Below, piece by piece: positions 24,101 through 35,803 of a DNA stretch of 64,000 nucleotides. Source of the DNA: Capitulum mitella (Eukaryota > Arthropoda > Thecostraca > Pollicipedomorpha > Pollicipedidae); contig CP099841.1 in NCBI GenBank assembly GCA_030062745.1, forward strand, positions 20,215,398 through 20,279,397, written 5' to 3'. A program made the translations under genes and the position numbers. Each line of letters starts with the position of its first letter. Positions within the stretch are counted from its first letter, which is position 1. The notes under the pieces were generated by a model that searched no databases, was not told where the DNA came from, and was given only the letters and a program-made list of their open reading frames with translations.

Positions 24101-25309
24101 GATGGGTTGGGAAACATCCTCTGTGAATGGTTCCATGTGCCTCAGTCCTTCCGAAAACACCCTAAATCGGAACCTAAGTAGGGCCTGGGCCTTGGTTCTC
24201 TGTTGCTTCGCTCTGCCTGTCCGTAGCAAAACGCTAATAGTTTCGGATATTTTTAAGAGCCTCCACTGTAAATCCTGCAAAACGGATAGTCTTGATTCGA
24301 TGTCAGATCATTAGTCCAATGATGAACGAACCCCAAACGCTGACTCACTTTCCTGACCAAAACAGCTCTTCTTGGAACGTTATAGAAAGTTAGTGCAATA
24401 TCCGCCTATTCTTACAATTCTGCCGTTTTGTTCGGGTTCGTTCATTTTTATTCCAAGGATTTCTTCAAACCGCAAACTGCACTGAAGCAGCGGTCGAGAC
24501 AGGTTTTCGATGTAAGTTGGATGTAAGGCAGGAATCCGTCCTCGAAGACGCAGTTCTGGGGCCAGTAATACGGGACCCGCCCGCTCGCCACGCAGTCGAC
24601 GCTCTTCTGTTTTTGTCCAGTCTCCCAGGCGGCTTTCAAAGGCAAGCCATGCAAACACTGTTAATCCGCTGAAACACTATGTTGTTGGCGAGTCTGTTCA
24701 ACATGTATGTAGTTTTAGTGAAGACAAAATGGCACAGAATTCTGAAGCGAATTTCGTGAACCCTTTACCTTTTTACAAGTGTTTTTTTTCAGTTTTGAAG
24801 CTGAATAATGAGAGTACAACGTAGTTACGCCTTATTTATTTCACCGACTAGAAAACAACTAGGTTGCCAGTTCGCTCAAGTTTGAAAGGTGTTTAGTTTG
24901 CAACATGTTCCAGACCAAATTTTTCACATTATTAACGTCATTAACTGCTCCAGTCAGTTTTGAGTCCATCGTTTTAACACAAAATAACTTTTGTACATAG
25001 CGCGGGCCACTCAACTGATGAAGCAGATAATATCTTACAGACTATTATGCTTGCACTCAGTATGTTTAAACCACCCAGAAGCATCTGAAGAATTATCCAC
25101 CGATCGATGAAATCACCCGATCACAAGTCAAGATCCGTCAGCTAGCCTGTTTCAGTGAGTAACTAAAAGTCGCCCCAAACTGGGCTGGCGGCGTTTCATT
25201 GTGTTCCACTTGGTGAGTTGTGGATAAAGCTTAACGCATCTTTATCTTTATATATTTTTATTTATATATATATATATTATATTATATTATATTATATTAT
25301 ATATATATT

Positions 25310-25342
<33 letters not shown>

Positions 25343-28300
25343 TTTTATCTATCTTTATGTATAGTGAAGTTCGTGAAAAGACATTATGAACAAAGCCAAA
25401 GATGCTAAACATTTGAAATGCAGGCGGTGGCATGACTTGTGCGGCGTTGAGAAAATTATATTAATGGATAAGATACCGGTTAAGAACAGCGGAATCTCAG
25501 AAGGGCCTTTGGCTTATCTGCCCGTTTCCAAGGCCCAGTGTCGCCCCTGCAATCTCCCATGCGATGCGTACGCACGCGCCGCCGTCAGTTCGCCTCGCGA
25601 GATCGGAGATCCAGACGGTGAATGCTGCGGCCGCTCTGGCCGTATATATATGTACGGTTTCTCGAACCTTCGGACAGGCTCGGAACGGCTGTCGGACCTG
25701 CGCGGTTAACCAGACCGCTTGACATTTTACCCAGCGCTGACTTGCCAGCGTATCTGAGGTCACCTGCTGCCGACCGGCCGGCGGCGTGTGACGTCACATG
25801 CAAGGCCCAGCTCACCTGTAGCGCTGCACACGAGATGCGGATAGAGCGCCGAGAACGGTTGACTTCGGGCTGAATGTAACAATGCATTCACCCGTCACTC
25901 GTTAGCCGTCCTGAGTCGTTGCCGTGACTCGTAAAACACGGTAACTGAGCGCGATCTGGACGACATCCCAGGCTGAGAAACATGGAGGAAGGCATGTTTT
26001 TGAAGGTGGCAGGCGGAGAGCTTTTATGAGCTATGCAACATTTTGTAGAATCGGTGCGACCGTCGGCGTAGCTATGCGTTGAGCTATCATACTCAAGCAG
26101 AAAAAATGAAGTATCCCCATGATCGAATAATCTTCAGAACGTTGGTTCTCGCTGAAAGATTGCAGCTGGATGTTGGGCAGGACAGCATGTGTAACATCGC
26201 ATTTAGTCATACAGATGCGTCCTGAAGTGAAATCCATCCTCAAGCACGCTGCATTTCGGCGGACCAATTTTCTGATACCAGCTGTCATTACGGTTCGCTC
26301 CACTTAGGCGTGGAGATTGGCAAGGACGTCAATTTCTGTAAACGATTGGGTGGGCCCAGCCGTGGGCCCGACAACTTAACCTCCTCTAAATGTGGGTTTT
26401 TCAATCAATTTAGCCCACTTTATTTTGACCAATGGAAAGTTTTGGGTTTTTGTTACTATTTTTTTCCAAAAGAAGTTGCGCGTATCTTATTTATATAAGT
26501 ATATGTGTAGATATATATCTACAGAAAATAAAAAGATAGATACATCACATTATGCCTTTTTTTGTACTTTCTGCCTATCTTTTATCTATTGTGGGCGTTC
26601 CTTTCGTTATTTTCGCCCAATTCCCCTTAAAACTGGCAGAAAATATTGGAGGGGCCCAAACCAACATTGGAGGGGCCCAAATCAACATTGGGTGGGCCAG
26701 CGCCTCCTCGGCAGAATACAAATCGACACCCCTGGAGATTGGCCTACCTGGAACAGACTGAGCTGGGGTGAGGTGCCGGTGTCTCGGTGCCGTTAGCAGC
26801 AAACGTTCCGGGGCATAGCCAAAACCAGTCCAGACGGTTCCTTTCTGCGACGACGGAAATCTGCATTTTTTCACGGAGAAGGTTTCAAACAGCAAAACAG
26901 ACAAGAAAGACGGCTCTGTCGGTTTCAGTTCCTCCAGGATCGAAACTGTCGACGAAATGGCACAGTTCGTAATGAACCGTTTTAATAAACCGCCGCCGCC
27001 GTGTTTTGAGTGAACAAATGTGTCCATCAGTCGCGGATTTCATCCGAAGCCGTCGGTTCATACACAGGCCACGGCTGGATTTAATAAACACTCGGAACTG
27101 GCATCGTCTGTCAGTCCAAGGCCGTCCGCCAGTCCGCTGAGTGCCAGCCGAGCGGCCGTCGGTCCGGTGCAGTCCCTCTGACGCTGTCAGTCTGTACCTC
27201 CGTCAGACCCCTGAACGTCCTCAGCGGACCGTCCAGGCTCCCGGTTCATTGACCTCCGTCAGCTCAAAACGCTCCCTGCAACCGGGATCAAAGATCAAAG
27301 ATCGCTGTCAACCAGTGACCGGCGCCCCGCAACTCCGCAGGCAATCCGTTCCACTGCGGCTGCGAGCTGCGCGAGCTCTGGACGTGGCTGCAGCAACACC
27401 AGCGGCTGCTGGTGAGCGCCAACGTCAGCTGCTGGTCGCCGGACAAGGTGCGCGGTCAGCGGCTCACCGGGCGGTCGTCTGCCTTCTTTTGCCCGCACTC
27501 GCCCGTCAAGAAAATCGCCATCCAGGTGAGCGCCTGCGCAATGGTGCGAGTGTAGCTCGAGATCAAATTTCGCACAAATGCTGTTGAACCTGTGGCAAAG
27601 TGTTTGGCCGACGCACTTTGGGATATGGGCATTTCTTTGTCTTTCGGTGTTGTTTTTCTCAAAAATGACTCTTAATGACGCTGGCCTCTAAGGAGTGACT
27701 TCTCTGTGCAAATCATGGATACAACAGCCAGCTGGGTATGTGCGGTGGTACCGCAGCAGCCTTGCCCACACAGCAGCATTTACATCAGCCCTGTGGTGCT
27801 GCATGTCATGCTGTAATCACCTCAGCCTGTCCTGTGCTTTAAAAATGTCCTCTCACCGTCAGTTCTGACGGCGCGCTCGCCGGCAGGACATCCAGCCCCA
27901 CTCGGTGGTGGTCTCGTGGCAGCCGGGCGACGCGGACGGCGTGCTCGGCTTCCGCGTGCTGCACCAGCGGCTGGGCGACCGGGGAGCGGCGGCAGACACT
28001 TCCGGCGCCGCCGGCCGTCTTGTGGCCAGCGCGCCGTTCGGACCCGGCCGGCGCACACACCGGCTGACGGCGCTGGCCGCCGACGCGCCGTACCGCGTGT
28101 GCGTGGCCGCGATCGGACGCTGGCTGCGCGCCGAGGGCCGGGCGCGCGCGGCGGCGCCGCCCGGCCGGCCGGCCGCCCGCTCTGACTGGCGGTGCGCCCG
28201 TGTGCGGACGCTGGAGCGCGCCGGCCGGCTGCCGGTGGCCGGCTCCCGGCTGGGCCTGCTGGTCGGCGGCTCGGCGGCGGCAGCCGCCGTGCTCGTGTTG

Positions 28301-28465
28301 TGCGCGGCGGCGCTGCTTGCCGGCGGCAAGAGCGCGGCGCGCGCGTCCCAGCCGGCGCTCGCGGCCGCCTGGGCGCCGGCCGGCGGGACGGCCGCGGAAC
28401 GGCGTTCGTCCCGGCAGCACGACGCGGACTGGCGGCTGGCCAACCAGCGAGTGACGGCGGACTGA
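14517..28465 (+). CDS. chaoptin-like LRR / LRRCT / FN3 transmembrane protein
   Basis: Three exons are supported: 14,517-17,816, 27,341-27,525 and 27,887-28,465 (stop TGA). Phases agree at both junctions: GCAG|GTGAGC to CGCAG|GC (phase 1), and ATCCAG|GTGAGC to GGCAG|GAC (phase 0). Exon one encodes a hydrophobic segment (WAALLCLGWQAAA), an N-terminal Cys cluster (CPAPAERGRCSC) and roughly 40 leucine-rich repeats of about 24 residues. Exon two is an LRR C-terminal cap (NPFHCGCELRELWTWL, with later cysteines). Exon three is a fibronectin III-like domain (VVVSWQPGDADG), then a transmembrane helix (LGLLVGGSAAAAAVLVLCAA) and a short tail. The total of about 1,330 residues is close to Drosophila chaoptin, a photoreceptor adhesion protein. 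No ATG follows the in-frame stop at 14,493, so the start is in an upstream exon. Two one-base insertions (about 15,402-15,406 and 17,077) split exon one into three frames that together read as continuous repeats. Confidence 0.85.
18240..18470. repeat. foldback element made of TGGCGAATGC-type motifs
   Basis: The left arm carries ATGGCGA/GCGAATGCC motifs. The right arm carries their complements (TCGCCAT, GGCATTCGCC) in reverse order, with a centre of TGGCCAAATGG...CCATTTGGCCA around 18,343-18,385. The arms are about 110 bp. It lies in the large intron of the LRR gene. Confidence 0.8.
19545..20764 (+). mobile_element. TTAA-flanked non-autonomous element, family TTAA-1, copy 1
   Basis: It starts TTAACCCTCGCACGACCG and ends GGGGGCGGGTTAA. 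The same body recurs at 31,964-33,114 (inverted), 51,169-52,394 and 52,391-53,614 (inverted). CCC/GGG ends next to TTAA point to a piggyBac-type transposase acting in trans; none is encoded. The body holds many TGACCT/AGGTCA motifs. It sits in the LRR gene intron. A CAGGGGCGCAGCC hAT-like end lies just outside at about 19,518. Confidence 0.85.
20921..21198 (+). repeat. 90-bp direct duplication flanking a (TA)n(TG)n tract
   Basis: About 20,930-21,023 and 21,104-21,198 are near-identical (both contain TTTAGAATTATG and GGGCGCAAATACGACTGAG). Between them is a (TA)n run followed by a (TG)n run. It looks like a tandem duplication with a microsatellite expanding at the seam. Confidence 0.9.
21199..26320. 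other. intron of the LRR gene; no further exons recognised
   Basis: The frames here are short and match no family. An AT microsatellite occupies about 25,256-25,342. A GC-richer patch at about 25,530-25,870 has no splice-bounded frame that fits the LRR gene. Confidence 0.4.
26321..26734 (+). mobile_element. hAT MITE family A, complete copy with 8-bp target duplication
   Basis: The ends are CAAGGACGTCAATTTC and, on the other strand, CAGGGGTGTCGATTTG. GAGATTGG is duplicated exactly on both sides (26,313-26,320 and 26,735-26,742). The 414-bp body has no coding capacity and includes a short TATATATCTA tract where other copies carry long (TA)n. It lies in the LRR gene intron about 600 bp before the LRRCT exon. 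Confidence 0.9.
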
Positions 28466-31439
28466 CTGCGGCCGCCGCGGCCGTCCGATCTCGGCCTCTG
28501 TACAAACGCCGAAACTTATCGACGGTACTGGGAGTGCCTGTTCGTAGTATGGGCCGGCGGTGATGGGAACCCCTCTGAATGTTCTCGGACTTCCTGGCGT
28601 CGCACGATCCATCCACTTTCCGTTGGGTCTCATGCTTATGTTTGTTGCTGCTCATGCATTTAGGCATTGCAATCAGGAGGCCCGAGAGTCGCCATCAGAG
28701 AAAATCCGAGGGAAACATGTTTCACGTGGTCTGTCTGTCATGTGGAACCGTCAGTATTTTTAAATATAGAGTGCAGGTAATTTACAACAGTGTCATAATC
28801 TTATGTCATGGTATCATAATCTTCATTCTTGATCCCAGAAGGTACGCGACTGACGATTTGACGGGCTCTTAATAAGACAGATATCCTGGAAATAATGTCA
28901 TGTAAATGTAAAGAAAGTAATCGCCCACAGCAATAGAATGGCATCCATACTTACACTAACGTTTTGCTACTTTGAGCTGCACAACAAGAATGTAACTCTG
29001 CCCCCATCCTGTTTTGCAGAACTTGGAAGTTGAACGACTTTAAACAACAGTAAAATTATTGATTCTCTGCAAAGAATGATCCCCAGCTAAAAGATGACAA
29101 ATATCCCACCATAACCAGACGCCCTGCGGGGAGCGGCACACCATCTTCCAGCCTTTGATGGGGTCCCGGGGGCATCACTGGCCGTCTCTCGGCGGCCAGC
29201 GCGCCCGGGCGGGCCACCAAACGGCCTGTTGTGCCCGTCTCGGCCGGTTTATGGGGCGGCAGTACGGCGAGTCGGCGACAGGCGGACGTCCCGCAGCCAG
29301 CTGACTTCGTCCTGCTCTTTGCGAAACGCCCCAGGGCACGGGTGGTGCTGCAAAGCAGGGCTGGGAAGGGAAGGAGAGGGGCCGACTCGACCCGCGCACA
29401 AAAACCGACGCCTTCTTTAGTACGTGAGCGGGCCTTTTTATCAACGGTTCAACTGATTAGGGCTTATTTTAAGAGCAAATCCCTGGGAGGGGGTTTCAGC
29501 CGGTCGAATCATGAGCCATATAAAAGCAAACTCTGGATATTCCGCCGACCTTGTTTTGTGTGACCCCGTCGGAGTTCAGATTTGACCGAGTGGTGTGGCG
29601 AAATAGGTGGTCGTGGCTGAAACTTGGCGGTCTCAGGGGTTTGGGGACAAAATGCATTATGTCAGATTTTCGGGGACGGTACGTCTGTAGTCAGCACGCG
29701 CTCGAGTCCCCCATAGAGTTTGCATGTCTGTGTGCCAAATCCGACACTTTCGAAAGACGCGCTTTGCTACCGGGCGCTCAATCTGAGAAACTGCGGGTCG
29801 CACCGACACAAAACCGGGTGCGTTCGATAAAGAATTGATCGGAGATTCCTTTGCAGTGCACGGAAGAGACCGAGCCTAGACCGGCGCGTGGTGCCTGCTG
29901 GCCGCGGGAACACGAAATATTCCCGTTTTGCAAGGTTTCAAAATGGGGTGATGATGTGCAAACCGTTTAAGACACGGCCCCGAGTACAGGATGACCAGCA
30001 AGAACAGCAAAGTACCAACAGAAAATCATTTAACGGAGTCGACCCCATCCGCCAGACGAAGTAGCCACGGCGCACGCTCAAAGTGGCTTACTCTGGGATT
30101 TCGAATGCGAAGGTGTCAGTGTCTGACACGAAATTCGTACCAACGGAGAACCTGTTCTTTTGCCGTTCCCAATCACTCATCAGGTGTGCCGCGGTCGTTC
30201 CGGCCATGCAGCGCCACGTTTACCGATGCAGGAGGCGATTTCGCACATTTTCAAGTGAGCTCGAGACCACTGTCAACCGTCGACACGGCGTCCTTCCCAG
30301 CGCCTAATTGCGCCAACCGTGCGTCGTACGGAGACGACTCCTGGTCCGTTCGACAGAGAATCGACTGGAGAACAGTATCGTGTAAACCACCGCACACGGG
30401 GACCAGAACGTGAGGTGTGCTAACCACGGCAACATTAAAAAGGCCTTTTTGCAAGCTTAACAAAAGAGGGAACGACAGAATTCAACCTTCATTCATAACG
30501 GCTCGGCGGCTATGTAGCCACACGTGACAAGGCACCAGCTGCATATCATTGCCAGGGCCGACCTCGTCCGCCAAACAGGGCAGCCGCGGCACGCGCTCAA
30601 GATGGAAGCATTTTCGATTTTCGGGATTTTTGTGTTTACATTGTGATTGCTATGGCATGAAGGGTGAGACTGTTGACAAAATTAACACCTATGGAAAGAA
30701 CGGTTCTTCGGCGTTTTGGAAGGGACAATAAAATAATCATAATTTACCTAATTTTTACTGCTGTAACACATGTGATTTTAAGCCGGCGCAAGTGGTGATT
30801 TTGCACAAAATCGACATATTTCGAGATATCTATGTTTGACTGAAGACTGTGATGACGCCATTGGGAGTACACTGTTAAAAATAATGTCACAATGTTCCTC
30901 AGTCAATGGTGAGCACACCAATATAACCCATCTAGTGTGTTTCACTGTAGTCGGTTGAAATGAAAGCGTGCAAAAGATGTCTGCATGTCGCGTTTTGCAT
31001 GTTTTTAACTGATCGTGATCAAAAAACCTGCTTCTCTTGCTCTTAACTAAAAAATGTTTTATTCCATCCTTCTCGGTTTGACCTCGACGCAGGCACGCAG
31101 CCAAGACTGTCCCCACGGGGGAAATGTCAGACTTTGTCAAATATCACTGGCATATCACAAAATTTATAGGAAAAAACACCAATCTTATATAACTGGCCTC
31201 ATATTTAACCCACGGGAATACATATAATGTTTGCTTTTGCAACGTGTATGTGGTCACAATTCCGTATTCGTGTAAAATCACTATGCATCTAGTGTAGACC
31301 GCTTGGCTCGGGGGAGGGGGGGGGGCATGACCCTCATGGCTCCCCGTGGCTACGTCCATGCCTTGACGCGACCTCCAATTTCAGGGTTTCAAAAACGCTG
31401 CGGAACTAAAAAAAAAGTTTCTATAATATGCATATATGC
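28466..31439. other. 3' flank of the LRR gene; no recognised gene
   Basis: This includes the 3' untranslated region of the LRR gene; no AATAAA is evident close by. A CpG-richer patch at 29,140-29,420 and frames around 30,000-30,420 match nothing known. A segment of about 48 bp (PyCGACC..GTCCGCCA...CACGCGCTCAA) occurs at about 30,048-30,095 and again at about 30,557-30,605. Confidence 0.35.
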
Positions 31440-31960
31440 GATCAGAAATAGATGCAGATAGACAAATACAAACAGGATTAAACGGAGACAGACAGATATT
31501 GGTAGACAGAAACAGACGCAGGGATAAGGCGAAGACAGAAAAAAGAGACAGAGACAGACAGAAACGAGAGTGACTGTATGGGAACAGAGATGGACTGAGT
31601 GAATGTTGAAAGACACTGAAGAGACCGGCAAAGACTGACAGAAATCGATGGAATGTCGGAGGTCGACGGAGACCGCTGGTGAGCAGTGGAGGCTGATAAA
31701 GACCAAAAGAAACCGACGGGCGTCGGTTGAGGCCGACAGAGACCGATGGACACCAAATGAGATTTAGAAAGACTGGAAGACTGAAAAACTGATGGAGACC
31801 AAAGACCAACAGACCCTAACGAAGATCGAGCTGGACCAAATGAGACCAACCGGAACAGATGGAGATCCAGAGGCACCGAGGAAGACTTGCTGACACCAAC
31901 GGGAACAGAGTGCAAGCGATTTGCACGCAGACAGAGGCTGTGAAAACTGACTGAGATGGA
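31440..31960 (-). repeat. purine-rich degenerate 24-bp tandem repeat
   Basis: The plus strand is strongly purine-rich and built of diverged units around GGCCGACAGAGACCGATGGA + CACC. Read on the minus strand the units keep an eight-residue rhythm (xxPSVSFGLY-like), which explains the overlapping minus-strand frames. It abuts the TTAA-1 element at 31,964. Confidence 0.75.
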
Positions 31961-31963
31961 ATG

Positions 31964-33114
31964 TTAACCCGTCCCCGACTGGGGGCGGTTGACAGCCCTC
32001 CCTGAGGTTTTCTAGGATTACGAGAGAACGAACATCGCAGCAAACGCAGCACCATAAAACTTCGTGTACCTTTTGTTTGATCATTTTTACACCCTGTGGC
32101 ACAGTTTTCACCTCAGGTCAAGTCAGGTCAGGTCAAACGGACCCATGTCCAAAAAAGCTTAGCGCCTTATAACTTTTTCGGAAGACAAGATATCACAGTA
32201 ATGTTCTCAGGAATTAGAGATCTTGATAGATGCAACAAATCTGCTATCGCAGATTTTTCGGAATTTTCTGCGTCATTGACCTAAGGGCAAGTCCATTTTT
32301 AAGACATGTCGTTTTTTCAGAAATTGGCGGAATTTTTCGTAACATTTTTGGTGTGAAGTTATGCAGACATCTGGTTACCGTCAATGGGCAAAGTATCAAT
32401 GACTTTCAACCATTGACCTGAGGGCAGGTCACGAATAACTGTTGTGGGCCAAAATGCACCGCCGTCAAAATCAGCGATGAATTACTCAGAATGGGTAGAA
32501 AATGGCAGAACTGGCTTCCACAGACGGAAGTAATACGACGAACTCCGCCAAATCTGTAGACTGGTAACCAACATTTTTTTCCAACATTTAAACATGAGAA
32601 GCCATCACAAGAACCACTAAGATCAGTAAAATTTACATGAGTAGGCTTATGTCCCAAAAATAAAGCAACGCTTAAATTAGTTCCCGTTAATTTCTTACCG
32701 CGTACCGCTGCGGTGCCCGCCGACAACCGACGTGAAAATTGCCGTGTCTTTAACTCAATGTTTCGGCGTATACATTGAACAAATCTGAGAAATTAGACGT
32801 GTATTGGCATCTGCGGACCTTTACCTGTGCGTTGGTGTCTTTACGCATGCGTTATTAGTCACAGCCCTTGAGCTCCAGGCCATTTCTCGGTCTCATGCAG
32901 TTGGCTATGAGAAAACGTGTATAAGTTGTAGATGGCTTACATATTATCCAAAATTAAAAATGAAACCAGTTTCGAACTTTACTTGTCACAAGCTTTCCAA
33001 CGGTGCACTTATTTTTATCGTGCGACCTACCGTTCGTGAGTTAGAGGGGAGCGGTCAACCACCCTCCCCCAGTCGGGCGTGACCGTCGCCGACCCACGGT
33101 CGGGCGCGGGTTAA
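31964..33114 (-). mobile_element. TTAA-1 family, copy 2 (inverted)
   Basis: TTAACCCGTCCCCGAC at 31,964 and GGGCGCGGGTTAA ending at 33,114. The body is the reverse complement of the copy at 19,545-20,764, slightly shorter through small deletions. Confidence 0.85.
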
Positions 33115-34013
33115 AAAGACATGTATTTTTTCCATCTGTTTAACCAGGCAGAGTGAGAACAAAGCAGGGGTGTGACAGTGGCTGCTTCATACCCCAGGCT
33201 GCACGAACGGAAATTGGTTTATGGCAGCTGTGGAAAAAGATTCTGATCGAAGCACACGGCGTTCTTTTACATGTCATTTGCGATAGACAGCGTGATGTAC
33301 CGTGCTCGAAGCGAAAGTCCGTCCGAGCGCGAAACGCTAGGACTTGTGGGCAGACCAGACGGCCGAGGCTCGTCTGGTTTCCATCAAGCACGCAGCGCGA
33401 TTGTAAAACAGTACTCAGGGCAGCTTGGTCAACCGTTCAGCAGCAGCATGACTGAAGCCCGCAGCGCAATTGTCGAATAGCGCTTGGGTGCTGGCGTGAG
33501 AATTTTACGGAGACCAGACTGCTGACGTTTAGCTGATCGAACACAAGTGGTTTGCTAGCAATGAAGCGTGCAATGCGATCTTGGGACGGATTCGGGGTCG
33601 ATACGAACTTGTACGCCAAAAAGGCTTTAAATGCACGACGTGGCAAACGACCAAATACCCAGCAGGTGCGTCCGAGAAACGTATGTGCCTTGTAGCGTAC
33701 ATTAGGACCTAGAGGGTCGCATTTTGGGAGTTACATGGGCGAGAGCAAGCCGGCCAAAGACCGTCGGCCCTCTCTTCTGTATCCATGGGCTCGGCAGCCG
33801 GATTCGCCGTATTTCTGCGTGATCCGTTTGATCTCGCTTGCGATCGCAGAGGCTCATGAAACTGAATCAAACAGGACGGAATCCAGCAGCGTCGTCACAA
33901 ACATGAAGAGCACTTAATGGTGATATCATTGCCCAAGTTTTGCACTCATCTACGTCAGTCGAATTCCAGCTGACGGAATTTAAAATCTGTCTGGCTTTTT
34001 TCAGAGTTGTGTG

Positions 34014-34015
<2 letters not shown>
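33115..34015. other. no gene; old repeat fragments
   Basis: This holds diverged copies of the CACGCAGCGCAATTGT-type motif seen upstream of 14,200, including a shared AGACCAGACGGCC segment at about 33,353. Nothing coding is recognised. Confidence 0.45.

Positions 34016-34077
<62 letters not shown>
34016..34077. repeat. (AT)n microsatellite
   Basis: About 60 bp of uninterrupted AT dinucleotides. Confidence 0.98.
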
Positions 34078-34080
<3 letters not shown>

Positions 34081-34329
34081 AAGGTCGAAAAGGTCAACTT
34101 TGGACACTTTCTTGGCCCGTACAGACCATTCCGCACGACTTTTCAAACGGAACGGGAAAAAAGTGTTTGTTCGGCCCTTAAAACGTGGAATACGACAATT
34201 TCCATTCATTCGGTGTCTTGACTGAGGATTTCGAGTCGAGGTCATGTCAGGTCATTGACCTATGCCTTTTGTCTTTTGCAGACCAGATTTTGAACAACAC
34301 GGGATAGCTTGAGTGTAAATGAGGGCGCT

Positions 34330-35227
34330 ATACGTATCTTTTAGCGCATTTCCAGTGAAGGCAGCCAACATCGGAACATTGGTCACTTCCAGCGTTTATA
34401 TTTATGTATCTATGTATGTGTGTGTATGTATATACATGTGAGTATCAATGTGCCAAACGCGTTTTTAGCAGGGTCTTCGAATGCATATTTCATGCAAATC
34501 AACATATTGCAAAGCAAATCTGGACAAGACCAAAAAATACTTCCCCTTGACCTTTGATGGCCTTGACCTGAAATGACCCTGGTATGTATAAGCGCATCCA
34601 TGTGTGTACACGTGTTTTACTAGGGTCTTTGAATGCATATTTCATACAGATCGACATGTCGCAAAACAAATCTGGACCAGGTCACAAGATATTTGACCTT
34701 GACCTTCACTGGCCCTGGTATATGTAATCGTATCAGTGTCCGCACACATATTTTTACTAGGGCCTCTGAATGCATATTTCATACAAACCGACATGTTACA
34801 AACCAAACCTGGATCAGGTCACAGGCTGTTTGACCTTGACTTTTGATGACCTTGATCCTTATTGACCATGACTGTGGTCTGGGTACATCCATCACTTATG
34901 TCCGAATGACGTCGCGTGATTGTGTTCAAACGGTAATCTTAGGTAGAACGCTGGTTCTTTCACAAAATTCCGATTTGTCAGCCACAACCGTCGTTTTCGT
35001 TATGTTTGCCTAACTTCGGATGTTTGAAACTTCAGAAATTTCCGGCCGATTTCCGATTTTCTGCATCAGTCGATGATTGTTAATGGCAACGATGGCATGA
35101 TGACAACGGCAATTGACATAAATGTCACAAAGTAGCAGCAACCAGCTCCGATCCGCTCTCGAGATATTCAAGAAAAACAGGCGGAGGGGCGCAAAAGACC
35201 CCCCCCCCGTTCCAGAACGCTTGTTAA
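34330..35227 (+). repeat. dispersed repeat family D, copy 1, with three internal units
   Basis: It matches 36,106-36,846 along its length. Inside are three tandem units of about 137-152 bp, each starting near a GAATGCATATTTCAT motif (about 34,479, 34,631 and 34,768) and ending in a TGACCTTGACC-type run. The right end is C-rich and closes with GTTAA at 35,223-35,227, like the other copy, which suggests a TTAA-type boundary. Confidence 0.8.
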
Positions 35228-35469
35228 AATACGCTCTGCAACTGATTGACTAACGGAGCTGTTATGCGTTTCAGCACAGAAGAAAACCTTTGTAGTTCTC
35301 CTTGACGTTATAGACTGGCGACTAAAGTAGTGTTGTAACTTCTTGTGCATGGTGATTTCTCAGGTCCTGTTTTGGCAGTGACGTTCTAGTGCTTGGGCCG
35401 AAGTCAATGATTTTGGAAGTCTGAATTTCCTCATAATATGCAGCCGCCAGACGTAATCTTTGTTTTCTT

Positions 35470-35803
35470 AAATATTTGTCTTGTATACACCAGCCGACTG
35501 ACGACCACAAACCACTGCCGGACAGACCAATACACCGGCCGACTGACGGCCACAAACCACTGCCGGCCGCCTCTGAGTCACGGCCCTTGTTGACACGCAG
35601 CTGGCACAGTTCATTACTGGCGCTGCACGGCCGGCGCGGCGCCGCATTCACAGGTGTGCCGCATTGTGGTCCGTCAAAGGCCCGCTGTCTGCACACACCT
35701 GTGGCGCAGCGCCGCCGGCCGGCGCGGCGTTCAGAGAGCGAGCGATCGACGCCCAGGCTGGACCAGCGCAGACGAGCTCCGGAGTGACGACAGAGAACTA
35801 AGG
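35470..35803 (+). promoter_or_regulatory. CpG-rich leader candidate ending in a splice donor
   Basis: A CpG-rich block with a 10-bp inverted repeat (CACAGGTGTG ... CACACCTGTG, each with a CAGGTG E-box core) flanked by GGCCGGCGCGGCG-type arms. It ends AACTAAG|GTGCGT at about 35,803, the same AAG|GTGCGT donor form as at 4,908. A roughly 40-bp unit (GCCGACTGACGGCCACAAAC) is repeated twice at its start. It could be a 5' leader exon for a plus-strand gene such as the Kunitz gene 7 kb on; nothing proves this. Confidence 0.3.

Noticed and set aside
27822-28667. Long minus-strand frames opposite the FN3/TM exon
   Set aside because: Antisense to a splice-bounded coding exon; low-complexity Arg/Ala/Pro content.
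35476-35787. 103-codon frame in the CpG-rich block at 35.5 kb
   Set aside because: Its first part is a two-unit tandem repeat and the rest is Arg-rich without a domain; better read as leader sequence.
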